From positions 10,891,774 through 10,955,773 of the forward strand of contig NC_064219.1 in NCBI RefSeq assembly GCF_023101765.2: 64,000 nucleotides of DNA, read 5' to 3'. How positions within the stretch are numbered: the first letter of the stretch is position 1; each line of letters begins with the position of its first letter. The notes under the pieces were generated by a model. That model was not told the DNA's origin. It was given only the letters and a program-made list of their open reading frames with translations, and did not search any database. Made by a program: the position numbers and the translations under genes. The DNA comes from Spodoptera frugiperda (Eukaryota; Arthropoda; Insecta; Lepidoptera; Noctuidae). Below are positions 47,920 through 60,049 of this stretch, in pieces.

Positions 47920-49318
47920 ATTTTGTCCGTCTCCTCCTTTGCTGTCGCTAGTAGTTTTAGTGTTAGCGTCAGCTCCTCAGCTCACTGTAATGTTCATGAA
48001 ACGTTTTATAGATTTTTTACACTTTTTCCGTTACTCTGTTTCTCTATAATACGTCTGTTGTCTGTCTGTTTGTAAAGGAAAAAATCAATTGCTGTTCGTT
48101 AGTCTGTCACTGAGTTGCTTAGGTACTACGTAACGAGACCCTCAGTCATGGCATATGACACATCTAATGTACTTCCTTCAATTCATTGAACGTTGCAGTG
48201 GCTAAATATAGCTGTGTTCATAGATTCCCGCTCTTTTTCCATGTTATTGGGCACTTTACGATAAGTTATCATTCCCTCTAAGTAGCTATTTGCACACTGC
48301 ATGGTTTGCAATACATTATAAAGCAAAATATTAACCGATCTTACTAATATTATAAATGCGAAAGTTTGGGAGGTTATGTGTTTGTGTGTCTTTGTTACTC
48401 AATCACGTCAAAACTGCTCAAGGGATCGGGATAAAATTTGGAACAGGGGTAGATTATGGTCTGCAATAAGCCTTAGCATACTTTTTATCACACGCGAATG
48501 CGGGCGAAACCGCTGAAGACGCCAAAATAAATAAGGCGGGAACGCTTGGACGTTTATCTATGTCTATAAACAGATTACTGCATTTTCAGGGTTAGGAGAT
48601 ACCAATCCAAGTCGGTGCTAATGCAAGTCGCTAGAAAGTCGAAGACGATGATGGCTCGATAGACGATGATCAAATATGAGGATGGCGAACCAAATTTTAA
48701 ATTACTTAATTTGAAAAAGTATGAAATTAACTTACTTTGTTGTTGTTATTTGTCACCAAACTTCTGTGCAATTGTAAAGAACTTCAATGAATTAGATATT
48801 CATAAAAATCCACTATTATTGTCACATATAGGTTACAATTTCACTTATGAATGAATAGGTAATGGGATTACCTACTACGGATACTGTGAAGTGCAACAGT
48901 ATTTTTATAATACTTGTTAATCCCTGAACAGGTTGATAGGGAAATAGAAAATCTATACTATAAGAAATGCTAATGCTCTAACAGAAATGCGTCGCGTAAC
49001 ATAAATAGGTAGGTATATTTCGGAAGGAAATAATATATAAGTAGGAAATAGGTGCCTCGTTGATTTTGTCTCAGACTCTCATGGTTAGTGATTGGGGTTT
49101 AAATGAATTGAACTGAACGAAACAAATCTGCTTGAAATAAACAATATAGTTTGTGATACTTACTTAAATACTTGATGAATGCGAGTAGTCTGCGCTCAGA
49201 AATTATAAGTACAGTAAGCGAGCGCTCAAATAACGTTGTTGGCGGGAGAGGTGCACCACAGATAATAAAAAATAAAACGATTTGTTAACTCGTATATAAC
49301 ACTTATTACTCAAATTTT
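47920..49318. other. Upstream region of gene C1
   Basis: Holds a Helitron-like fragment (48345-48600). On the minus strand, about 49260-49164, a stretch ending in a GTAAGTATC donor is a candidate untranslated first exon. The same sequence is at about 55620-55521 for C2. Confidence 0.35.
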
Positions 49319-49516
49319 GTTCAAACTTTTATTAAACAATATTTTTGTTTTACAAATGAATACAGGGATGATGCGTGTTAAAATATTTCCGTCGTTCTGG
49401 TGGGAGTAGGGCGAGTGGGGGGCATACGCGGCGTGTTAAGATGGCGTCGCTTGGTTTTTATAGCGGGAAGCGCTGTGATTGGCTGATAACGCGCCAGATG
49501 TGCCAACCACAGTCCT

Positions 49517-50135
49517 TTTTTTTTTTTTTTCAGGAGGGAAAATCATCCAATGACTTCTCTCGCCAGGGCAAAGCGAGAGGGAGTGTCAGACTCTTACTGA
49601 CTAAAAACCACCCCGTTCCTACTCCTGCTTGTCGAGCCGGAGCCCCGGTAAACCCGCTAGGTAGTCCGCAGCTCCGGATTAAGCATCAGCCCTACTGGGC
49701 CCCATCTGTGGTGGTCTGATGGCTCTTTAAGACGCGCGCGGAACGCAACGCGCCGCACGCACGGGTCTGGTTCTGGTCGGGCGGCGAGCTACCCTTGCTC
49801 GCCGGACGGCGAGCAGACCCGCACTTACGGTGGCCGGAGATCGTCGCGCGATCCCCGACGCCCGGAGTGTCTCTCGCGACGGCTGGGGCGTGAGGAGGTT
49901 CGTTCTCTCACGCGCCCCGCCTCCTCCTTAGCTAGCATGACTGCTTCGCAGAAGGAGGAGACGGCATCCCAGTCCCCCTCGCTCCGCACCATGGCTTGTA
50001 TCAGTGCCGGACGCGAGAGGGCGCCGTCGCCGACCACATCCCTGAGGACACGGCGGTGCTCAGCCCACGCAGGGCAGACCGCAAGCGTATGTTCCACCGT
50101 GTCCTCCGGGCGGTCTTCGCAGTGATGACACCCGG
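49517..50135 (-). mobile_element. 5'-truncated non-LTR retrotransposon between the two duplication units
   Basis: The minus strand reads the C-terminal end of a reverse transcriptase polyprotein: a CHHC-type zinc motif in CHHCEDRPEDTVEHTLAVC, then an Arg-rich tail. A 3' UTR and a terminal A-run (T16 on the plus strand at 49516-49531) follow. Shorter copies of the same 3' UTR are at 5.7-5.9, 21.8, 26.3, 27.2 and 40.4 kb. Confidence 0.8.
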
Positions 50136-50195
50136 GCCTCGATAGTACCTACGGTTAGTTTGGAAATTAAAAATATAGGTTTAAACAAATAATAG

Positions 50196-50360
50196 CAGTG
50201 CCGGCGTTAGGGGGAGGCGTGATGGGGCGATGGCCCAGGGTGACAAATTCTGGGGGGCGCCAAAAAATTAAAAACTACTACTAACACTTGATATTGCTTC
50301 CCTCAAGTGGGCGCCACAATATTTTCGCCCGGGGTGTCACTGGCTCATACGCCGGCACTG
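50196..50360. mobile_element. hAT-type MITE, unit 2
   Basis: Same element and same AATAATAG target duplication as at 43296, so it predates the 6-kb duplication. Confidence 0.8.
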
Positions 50361-50399
50361 AATAATAGGAACCTATTTCTATATTCGATTTAATTACTC

Positions 50400-50930
50400 T
50401 ACTTCTCAATCACACACTCTTGGCAGAGTGGTCGTGGTTGCTTCGATGATACTAGGAGGTTGCGTCGTCGGTCTTCTGAGCATCAATTGCCTTCCTGGCA
50501 ATGGTTTTCCATTTCAGGCGCTTCATTGCGTTGCGAGAACATTCAGCCATTGAGTTTTGCGTGATTTTCTTTATACTGTCCGTCCATCGGGTTGGTGATC
50601 GACCTCTGGGTCTCCTGCCTTCCACGCGGCCCTGAACCACCAGCCTCTCGACTCTACAAATGTTCGTAAAAAGACCGGTTTGCAATGCAGTACACACGAC
50701 GCGATACCGCCGCGCGGGAATCGAACCGGCGAACCGAACCGTTGCAGAGTCACACAAAAGCCAATCCACTGTACCAATAAATACTCTATTAGGCTCATGA
50801 ATCGAACAGGAGCCTGCTAGATCGGCAGCCATGTTTACGATCACTCGACTACCAGGCAGCAATCTGCAGACCACGTCATCACTTAGAGCAGGGATTGCGA
50901 CCATTGGCGGGCACTCGGGCAGCACAATAT
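50400..50930 (-). pseudogene. Reverse transcriptase C-terminal fragment, unit 2
   Basis: The minus strand encodes the GRVEGRRPRGRSPTRWTD motif typical of the end of lepidopteran endonuclease-reverse transcriptase ORFs, then an Ala/Arg/Lys tail. No full RT domain is present. Confidence 0.6.
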
Positions 50931-53343
50931 TTTGGGCACGCCTCTCATCATAAAATCTGTCTTATGTGTGTCGGTATTTCAGATATGCATTACATTAAAG
51001 TAACGCAAATGTCTCCAGTTCAGCATAAAATTTGTTTAACAGACTATCTACTACAAAAAATAAAAACACAAGGCACATGTCGCACATTTAGAATAAAAGT
51101 GACTTAACTCATAATTTCTGTAACATTCGATTTTATCATAAACTGGCGTTACAAAAAATACTCTACAACCAAAGTACTAATCAATAAATCTAGTAAAAAT
51201 CAATCGTATATCATGGAATGCGGAAGAGATGTACTAAAAAGTATTCATTACTATAATTTTCTGAGACTTTCTGGTTCATTTCCCACAACTTGCAGTTTTT
51301 GGATTCGGTCACTTTCATTCTACCGAAGGGTGCGATGTGGCACCTCAAATACATTCTTTTTTTAAATGGCACGTTGTTACGTATACCTGCCAATGCTAAT
51401 CAATACATGGTTGGACATAACTGGAGAGTTAACTTACTGAAAATACTCTCTCACATTAGTACTCTATCAAATCTTCGAGCTTAGCTTACAACCAGGCGAA
51501 ATAGTGGCCAAATGTCGACCAGTCCAATATTATGTATATAAAAAAACACTTACTCTGAAGTATTTAACTATGTAGTCACTACTCCAAACTCCAGTATCCC
51601 CTTTTCATCTGGTAGAAGGAGAAGTTCAAGGATCTGCTGATTCTCCAACTGTTCATTGCAGTCTCCTTAAAATGTAACTACTAATGCTACATACTTATGT
51701 AGGTAAACGCTTCCTCAAATTTTATTCAAAGACGATACTTCTAGAAGACCCTATTGATGTTCGTATATAGAAGACTCACTCACAAGAAACAAACAAATAA
51801 GACATGATATACAACGTGTAACAAAATACCCATATACCTACATCAAGAAGCCCTGATGAAAACAGGTTGAATAGAATCTCTACACAAAGTTTCACTTTAA
51901 AATACGTTTAAAAAACAAATTAGTACCAAATACTTGGTATCGCATAGTTCTTGATTTCAAATCATATAAACGTGTCACAACACTACAGGGAACACTCGCT
52001 AATATTACGAAACATTTCTTCTGTCAATCTGATCACCTAGTACCTGTCTACCTAATTTTGATTCGCCCACCGGCGCGATTTGAAAAATTCATAATTTGGT
52101 ACCATGAAAACATGAGTTTAAAAAACCCTTCCCGTATCGTTTGTTATGTTATCTAGAAACCGTGCACTTGATATGTATACCCCCTTTTTGTTACACTTTG
52201 TATAAGAGAAGGTGGAAAGCTAGAAAGAGAAATCGAAGAGCATCGAACCTCCTCGTGCGAGTCTCCCAATCTGCCATTCAAAATTCAATTTTATTTATAT
52301 TTACTTTAGTGACATACATGGCTATTTATTAGTTTCCTCTGCGGCAGTTTCCCACGTATTGTGCCCAAAGTCTTCGGGCCTTTATCTCCAAACCCTGCAT
52401 CGAAGTTAATACCTAACTCCATCCTATAATCACTATACTGGGTTGATGTAAGTAATTAAGGAGCCCCGTACACATTCATCAACACAGCCAACTCATGCAC
52501 ACTCACACACACGTTTAAATAATTTTGATTTTTGTTTTTATTACTGTACTGTTCTTATTGTATTTAAAATCAGTACTTACTGTTGTGAAGGAGCGGAGTC
52601 TTTGAATACAGGCATTATCTGCTTAAATGAAGACTCCAAACCCAATATCTGTTTGTGTATAACTTTTGGATACAATAAACGTTATTATTATTAATGGTTG
52701 CTAAAAACTAATTACATCGGTCGGGAAAAATAAATATTTCATGATTTGATCTGATTGCAAAGTAATTTTATTTGAAATAAAAAAAGGTTTTGGCAAACAA
52801 TGATTACGTTACAATATCTGGATGTGTCCGTTGGTAGGTGGTACAAAGGATACGGAGAGAGCTTGTGTTTTGTTCAATACAGAAGTATTGTTAAGTTAGA
52901 GAAAACAGACGACCTATATTATAATACTAGCTTCTGTCTGCGGCAACGTGTCCTGTGTGTTATTCCAGACCATAATCTACTCCTGTTCTTAATTTCATTC
53001 CGAGGCTGAAGAGATCACCCATTTTGACGAGATTGAGTAAAAAACATACATCCTAACCCACAAACTGACAAAATAGAAAAAAATAGAGGGCGCGTTAGAC
53101 GCAAAAACTCTAGTTGCTCGTTGCTTGACTAAAAGTCCCGGTGTGGTATAAAACTAGTAGAGCTTGCCTCCATTAGTCCTAGCAATAAGTGTTTCTAATA
53201 TTTTAGTGGTTTATCCTCAATTTACGGACCTCCGACAATAAGCAAACATGATTTATGTAGTTTCACTAGGTACGTCACAATAAAAAAGTAAAAAAAAAAA
53301 TAACTAAAGAAGGTGTTATGACAAGTTTTCCAATTTGGTTCGA

Positions 53344-54107
53344 CTAGGCAACCTCTGTCACAAGATACCTGACACGCCCGGGATTTATCGTCGGTTGTGG
53401 CTGTGGTTGTGCTGCCTTCCGCGTCGGTTTCCCGCTTTTCTTTTTGCGCTTTTGCGCAGTTTTCTTCATATCTGCCAATTCTTTCTTAGCCTCTTTCAAT
53501 ATCTTGGTTTTTGCTTTTATATCATTGTCTGTTTGTATCTTTAATTGTCTAAGTTCTGCTATTTCTTTCTCTAGTTGATCTATTGTCTGTTTTACCGACG
53601 CTTGCGTTTTACGTGGTTTCCTTCTGGGTGGGGCGCTGTTATCTGCCGAAGCTGTAACGTTTAGTGTCAGTGATCAATCTCTATATACATTATGTTGCAG
53701 GCGAAACTCTTTACTAGTCAAAATTACCATCGACTAGCAAAAACAGTGAATAACACTTTTGATTAAAATAACATTCAAAAGTAATTTTGTTCAATGGAGC
53801 TGGTTAAATGTATTTTTGGCTAGTTAAAAGTTTTGACTGCAAATTGTATCTTCGAAGATTTGGGTAAAGTGGTAAAACGATAGGCGTAAAGATTAAATAA
53901 TTATTAACCTATCATAGAATTAAATAAAACAGTTCTATTACAGAACCAAATAAAAGAGGCCAACCGACGTGGTAGGCGTAGGTAACTTAAAACTCTGCGG
54001 ACCGAAGAAGGTGCCCCGCGTGCGAAGTCTCTGGTAGAAGGAGTATTAATGTGTTACATACCCGCTCCCGCACCCACGCCACTGGGGCCAGCTTCCTGGT
54101 CGCTCAT
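53344..54107 (-). CDS. Gene C2: small basic coiled-coil protein, copy 2
   Basis: Same model as C1 in the second duplication unit: exons 54107-54062 and 53651-53344, 117 aa, phase-1 intron. The frame is intact. The few coding differences from C1 are conservative (for example Lys to Arg in the first basic motif, Gln to Asn near the C-terminus) and one seen is silent. Both copies keep splice sites and stop. Function unknown. Confidence 0.62.
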
Positions 54108-55688
54108 ATTTTGTCCGTCTCCTCCTTTGCTGTCGCTAGTAGTTTTAGTGTTAGCGTCAGCTCCTCAGCTCACTGTAATGTTCATGAAACGTTTTATAGA
54201 TTTTTTACACTTTTTCCGTTACTCTGTTTCTCTATAATACGTCTGTTGTCTGTCTGTTTGTAAAGGAAAAAATCAATTGCTGTTCGTTAGTCTGTCACTG
54301 AGTTGCTTAGGTACTACGTAACGAGACCCTCAGTCATGGCATATGACACATCTAATGTACTTCCTTCAATTCATTGAACGTTGCAGTGGCTATAAATAGC
54401 TGTGTAAATAGCCACGCCAGCGATTGCCGCTCTTTTTCCTTGTTATTGGGTACTTTACGATAAGTTATCATTCCCTCTAAGTTACTATTTGCACACTGCA
54501 TGGTTTGCAATACATTATATAGCAAAATATTAACCGGCAGATCTTACTAATATTATAAATGCGAAAGTTTGTGAGGTTATGTGTTTGTGTGTGTTTGTTA
54601 CTCAATCACGTCAAAACTGCTCAAGGGATCGGGATGAAATTTGGAACAGGGGTAGATTATGGTCTGCAATAAGCCTTAGGACACTTTTTATCCCACGCGA
54701 AACCGCTGAAGACGCCAAAATAAATAAGGCGGGAACGCTTGGACGTTTATCTATATCTATAAACAGATTACTGCATTTTCAGGGTTAGGAGATACCAATC
54801 TAGGTCGGTGCTAATGCAAGTCGCTAGAAAGTCGAAGACGATGATGGCTCGATAGACGATGATCAAATATGAGGATGGCGAACCAAATTTTAAATTACTT
54901 AATAAAAAAAGTATGAAATTAACTTACCTTGTTGTTGTTATTTGTCACCAAACTTCTGTGCAATTGTAAAGAATTTCAATGAATTAGATATTCATAAAAA
55001 TCCACTATTATTGTCACATGTAGGTTACAATCTCACTTATGAATGAGTAGGTAATCCTACCCCACTGTAAAGTGCAACAGTAACTAATATTTTTTTATTG
55101 CGACAAAATATTAACACAGCCGCTTGATATGACTTATTCCGTTATTTTGCGTTATCCTATAGATAAGTTTGTCGCAAATTCATACATAGAAACGCATATC
55201 ACGTTTTATTGATGTGTGCGCAGGATTTGAATGTGTTAGAAAATAATTATGTACCTACTATAGGTTCCTAGGTATCAGCGTGTGTGTTGGTGATAACATT
55301 TGATATTGTTACTGTATAATTGTAAGATAATATTTGTTAATCTCCGAACAGGTTGATAGGAAAATAGAAAATCTATACTATAAGAAAAATGCGTCGTATA
55401 GAACTTAGAAGGTGCCTAAGTTGATTTTGTCTCAGATTCTCATGGTTAGTGATTGGGGTTTAATGAATTGAACTCTACGAAACAAATCTGCTTGAAATAA
55501 ACAATATAGTTTGTGATACTTACTTAAATACTTGATGAATGCGAGTAGTCTGCGCTCAGAAATTATAAGTACAGTAAGCGCGCGCTCAAATAACGTTGTT
55601 GGCGGGAGAGGTGCACCACAGATAATAAAAAATAAAACGTTTTGTTAACTCGTATCTCATATATAACACTTATTATTGAAAATATGTA

Positions 55689-56651
55689 TTAAAAATAAAA
55701 TTGTTCCTCTACAATCCTTTTCTTCACCATCATTGCTTTCTGTTGTTTTTGAGGGCTCTTCTTGGTTTGGGTCTTTTGTTTTTTTTGGGCCAACATTTTT
55801 TTCTGTTGTATTTCTTTCTTCTTAATAATTTCCAACTTCTTCTTAGTTGCCTCTATTTTCTTTTTCGTCTGTTCCAATGTCTTCTTGTGAGTTGCTAAAT
55901 CTTTCTCTAGTTGTTTCCTTTGCTTAGCTATTGATTCTGGAGTTTTACGGGGGGTAGGCTTCTTTTTGGGTGCGGCAGTAGCAGCATCGCCTGTAGCTGT
56001 CAAAATAATAATACATACTAATAAGTAGAGTGTTTTGATATTTGGGAATTCTCGAAAATTTCCCAGTAACAGCACAGATAAACAATATGCTCAGTACCTC
56101 TACTACCTACATACCTATACTATATGGCAATAGGTTCACTCACCCCCCTTACAAAGGATGAACAATATCTAACAGTTAACTGGTAAAAAGTGGGTGTTGT
56201 GCACCACTGTGAAATTACCTATATGTATTTGTTTAAAAACAAAATATAATCCCTCTCTAGGATTCTCTCGTGTCGTGGGTACGATTACAAACACACAAGA
56301 TTGTGACACAAGTACGTTTGTGTGACACCCACCTAAACCCGAAACAACAATTTGTGTATCACACAAAAAGAGTTGCTTCGAACCCCAACGTTGTGCGACA
56401 GTCACCGTGCCAACCATGTAGTCTGCAGTACAGAATGTGTACCTATATCTTAATATCTTTATGGGGGTTCAAAGACGTGACGATGGATGGATGGAATCAT
56501 GGAAATAATAACTTATGGTGCACTGCCTACCTGGCTCGGGCGAGTAGCAGTAACCGCACGCGTGGTCCTCATCGACCTGATCGCTTCCGTCCACCCAGCC
56601 AGGATGCTCTTCATCAAATCGAATCAATCGCTGACGAAAACCGTCACACAT
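55689..56651 (-). CDS. Gene D: small Lys-rich coiled-coil protein, divergent paralogue of C
   Basis: Two exons: 56651-56531 (40 codons plus 1 nt) and 55996-55689 (308 nt including stop), phase-1 intron with GTAGGC donor and TTGACAG acceptor, giving 142 aa. Exon 2 has the same length and phase as exon 2 of C1/C2 and a parallel order: Ala/Thr start, PKKKP basic motif, LEKDL coiled coil, then Lys/Gln-rich tail. Exon 1 is unlike that of C. It is acidic and has a CGYC cysteine pair shortly before the donor, plus the tryptophan motif HPGWVDG. The intron carries a tRNA-derived SINE copy. An alternative reading with an ATG inside the intron gives a hydrophobic leader-like start, but the spliced form fits the paralogues better. 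Confidence 0.6.
56265..56425 (-). mobile_element. SINE family 2 in the intron of gene D
   Basis: Reverse orientation and diverged: AACAACAATTTGTGTATCAC and GTGTCGTGGGTACG on the plus strand are complements of the body and tail. Confidence 0.6.
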
Positions 56652-56699
56652 TGTTCACTGGAATACATAAACAATAACCAGTTTATATAAGAAAGCTAG

Positions 56700-58589
56700 T
56701 TAGTTCGTTAGTTGGTGATAATTATCACTTTGACTGCTAAGTAGAAAACTTAATGTTGGTGTTGAAACTTTCAGTAGCGTCAGGCATGATGTGATGATGT
56801 TATTATGAAAAAAAATGATTGTGGGATTGTCCTCCACATTTAAGGTCTGCGAGCATCTACGGAAGAGGCTGACAGACTCAACACATAGGTAGGTACTTAG
56901 CTCATGTATGTATGTATGATGTTTATATACATCTCTATCTCTATATCTCTATCTCTATATCTCTATACATATATAAAAATCAATTGCTGTTCGTTAGTCT
57001 CACTAAAACTCGAGAACGGCTGAACGGATTTGGCATGTTTTGGTTTTCAATTATTTGTGGATGTCCAGGGAAGGTTTAAAAAGAGAAAAACTGTTTAAGG
57101 CGGTACGAAGTTTGCCGGCTCAGCTTGTTATATATATAATGCATGTGTTCATATACAATTATACATAGATATATTATGTGTGTGTGTGTGTGTGAACATA
57201 TATACTGTAATATTTATTGTACATATTATATTACAATATTTCAATAAAAGCTCAAACTTATACACCTAATGTTGTTGCCCTACACCACCCTAAGGTTGAA
57301 TATTAGAGAATCCCAAATTGGCATTAAGTCCACCATTCTATCAATGTATACCTATATACGTAAAGTGTAAAATAAAAAAAAAGTAAACTTACCACTTTAA
57401 GTATGTACAATGTGAGCTCCAAATCAAGTATTGAATCGACGCACGCGACACAAGTTTTAAATGAATTAGGCGTAGATTCGCATATACGTTCCGTTACATA
57501 TTACTACCTAAGTAGAAGCTATTTATAAACGCTTTAAAATATTTTACAACTTTATATGTAGGTACTAAACTTTAACTGCTTATAATTGTCCAATTATTAT
57601 TTAAATTAATAAGACAATGGCCAGTTTTTATTTGGTTTAAATACGTTAGTTAGCTAACGAAGAAGCAGAAATATGAACACTGTCACGCCAAAGATAGGTC
57701 TGCATGTGTGTGTAACGGAGCCGATTGGGTTAGTAAACAGGGAGCAACACACACTAGCTGATTACGTGCAACTCGTGTAAGCTGTGATTCATAGTCAGGA
57801 GTACCTAAAACGTACAACTTTGCAAACCAGTAGCCTTAGTATGAGTTTGCTTTACGTTAAAAGTAATCGAAACAAGAGCGCGTGCGGCGCTCTGATTGGC
57901 CGGCGCAAATGAACTTACTAATCAGAACGCCGAATGCGTGCTCGTTTCGTTTTCGTTCGACGTAAAGCAAACTCGTAGTAAGGATAGCTACAGATTATCC
58001 CCTACATAGCTAGATTCGTTTAAACAGTTAATATCGATTACATTATGTAATATGTATCTATTAGTAATGTAACGAATGTTGGAACATTTTTTAGACATTC
58101 GCCGATGCGAATATCATCATCATCATCATCAGTCTGTTCTCGACCACTGCTGGACATAGGCCTCTCCAATGGCACGCTACTGAGCTCGATCTTCAGCTCT
58201 CTATATCTGCCAACGATATTCGCGAATGCGAATGCGATTGGCGAATGAACCTTATCTATGAATCGAACGTTATTGTGAACCAAAGGTCCAAAATTTCAAG
58301 GTTTTTCAGGCATAGGTTTTGTATTGAAGTTGGCTTTCCTTTTTTACATTTATGTTTTTTGATGGGATTTGAAGATTACAATAGTAAATAGAAATTATTG
58401 TTTCTTTTCGTACCAGAAATCTACGTATGGTATTGTTATGAAGGAGATATCTCACAGTGAGTCGTTAAGGAATGAATGTCGTTTTTTTCATAGACGAAGC
58501 AACGCAGAATAATACCTACTATAAATACATAATTATGCTATTAATTATTTAGGTAACACGATGTGACTATGCATGGCGTTGTATTACGC
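56700..58589. other. Intergenic region upstream of gene D
   Basis: TATCTCTA simple repeats (56930-56965), a Helitron-like fragment (56980-57130), a GT run (57177-57193), one MITE, and an RTE-like 3' fragment with ATCATCATCATCATCAG (58110-58210). No gene recognised. Confidence 0.5.
57831..57989. mobile_element. MITE, AGTACCCTTAGTACGAG family
   Basis: AGCCTTAGTATGAGTTTGC at the left, GCAAACTCGTAGTAAGG at the right; the inner hairpin contains CGGCGCTCTGATTGGC. Confidence 0.65.
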
Positions 58590-59335
58590 TGCTCGGTGTC
58601 ACGTAGCCTGCCTGGAAAACGTCGGTATATGACACCCTTCGGCATAAATTCTGTCTTGAGGAACTTATCGAGATATTGAGTTGGAACTCGCACCACAAAC
58701 GAATTGAAGTTGGTATTTTGACGTGGTTCCAACCTTACGACCCTCAAGCAGAGCAGCATGTTAGGTCCAGTCAGTCCAGTACCGCACTGATTGCGAGAAG
58801 TAGGCTTCTTCTTCTTCCTTTGAACTTTGATGAAGCCATCCTCATCACACTCAGGCTTTTCTAGACAGTGCTATATCGGAATGCTTGTTACGGCTTCACA
58901 GCGCCGGTTCTGCTTACCCCTTTTCGGCTGCTTAAGTAGTGAAGCAGCTGTTGTGTTAGCGGCACAAATTGCGGCGTAAGCTACTTTAGGGGTCGACATA
59001 GCTTTACGTGTGATGTTCTCTGCACGTGGAGAGACACGAGGAGCGGCGGCACCCTGTATCGACCTCATTATTGGCAATGGGCGATGAGTTTGGCCAATTC
59101 CAATCTGCTGACTGAAACGTTTTGCGCCCCGCAACGTGTGTTCACGTTAGCTTCGTTTTGAGACCTACTTTCCGAAACAGCATTGCTTAACAATACTATC
59201 TCGGCGTGACTTCAATGATGTGATATGCTTTAGCAGCCTGGTGCCATCTACGTGGTCGAAAGTGACAGCGGGAACTTATGTAGCTCCTTTGCCACGAATG
59301 TCAGAACGTTGTCAGGGTCGTGTACAATGTAAACA
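58590..59335 (-). pseudogene. Relic of a transposon gag-like ORF
   Basis: Minus-strand fragments in shifting frames: an FVAKEL segment, a basic region, DEDGFIKVQRKKKKP, NQCGTG, then NSFVVRVPTQYLDKFLKTEF and GVIYRRFPGRL. This order recalls nucleic-acid-binding ORFs of insect transposable elements. Stops and frameshifts show decay. Confidence 0.5.
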
Positions 59336-59489
59336 TAAAAGAAAAAATAGCAATTAACGGTATGTAAATGAATTTATTGATTTTATTTAAATTTTACAAA
59401 TAACTCTTAGTGAGGAATACAACTCATGGCTAGTTTTAAGTTTAAAGTTAAATAATATTTTTTATACCTATATACTCTAGTTGTTTTTA
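59311..59489. repeat. Extra copy of the NAA80 3' UTR
   Basis: Matches 59886-60053 (GTCGTGTACAATGTAAACA, AACTCTTAGTGAGGAATACA, CTAGTTGTTTTTAC). The match stops where NAA80 coding sequence begins. Confidence 0.8.
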
Positions 59490-59860
59490 CCCGACTGCGC
59501 CAGAAGCAGGGTTATGTTTTTCGAGTGTATGTATGTATGTATGTATGTATGTATAATTGTTTGGCACGCTCTGCAGCCTAAACGGCTTGATGGATTTTGA
59601 TTTGAGAGGTGTCGTTAGACACGTATTTACTGTGACGCAGTGACACTGGATATATCAAAATAAAAAAAAACAAAATGACGGATTTTTGGCTCCAAATTCG
59701 AATATTTCTCACTGCAGCCTAAACGGCCACGGATTTTGACTTCAGAGGTGATCGTTAGATATCGTATTTACAGTGGTGACATCTGGATACGTGGCCAAAA
59801 GTAAAAAAACAAAATGGCAGTAACTTAATTAATATGTACTCTCTAGCCTTTGCCACGCTT
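59490..59860. mobile_element. Microsatellite-bearing interspersed repeat near NAA80
   Basis: Starts CCCGACTGCGCCAGAAG, then a (TATG)n run at about 59526-59552, then degenerate copies of the AGCCTAAACGG segment. Reverse-orientation relative of 44.8-45.3 kb. It separates two copies of the NAA80 3' UTR. Confidence 0.65.
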
Positions 59861-59945
59861 TATATGTCGGTTTGATTCGTATCGTCAGGGTCGTGTACAA
59901 TGTAAACACAAAAGAAAAAATAGCAATTAACGGTATGTAAATGAA

Positions 59946-59951
59946 TTTATT
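59946..59951 (-). promoter_or_regulatory. Poly(A) signal of NAA80
   Basis: AATAAA on the minus strand, about 100 nt after the NAA80 stop. It lies in a block that is duplicated at 59.3-59.5 kb. Confidence 0.5.
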
Positions 59952-60049
59952 GATTTTCCAAATAACTCTTAGTGAGGAATACAACTCATGGCTAGTTTTA
60001 AGTTTTAAGTTAAATAATATTTTTTTATACCTAAATAATCTAGTTGTTT

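Larger units (their letters stand above)
43236..49318. repeat. 6-kb direct duplication, unit 1
   Basis: Starts GCCTCGATAGTACCTACGG and ends near TATATAACACTTATTA. It contains gene C1, a hAT-type MITE, a reverse transcriptase fragment and long non-coding stretches nearly identical to unit 2. It has a private insertion of about 750 bp at 44600-45345. Confidence 0.9.
50136..55680. repeat. 6-kb direct duplication, unit 2
   Basis: Same start as unit 1 (GCCTCGATAG), with gene C2 offset 6,188 bp from C1. It has about 55 bp near 50675-50730 and about 270 bp near 55070-55340 that unit 1 lacks. It begins exactly where a non-LTR retrotransposon fragment ends. Confidence 0.9.

Noticed and set aside
47861..48075. 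Two overlapping plus-strand ORFs of 62-70 codons, repeated at 54049-54263
   Set aside because: Complement of gene C exon 1 and its flank; they recur only because of the 6-kb duplication.
49375..49719. 114-codon plus-strand ORF
   Set aside because: Runs through a T-run and the 3' UTR of a reverse-oriented retroelement; chance reading frame.
55689..56075. Single-exon reading of gene D with a hydrophobic signal-like start (Met at 56075)
   Set aside because: The hydrophobic part is intron sequence upstream of a TTGACAG acceptor; the spliced form matches the C paralogues in exon length and phase.
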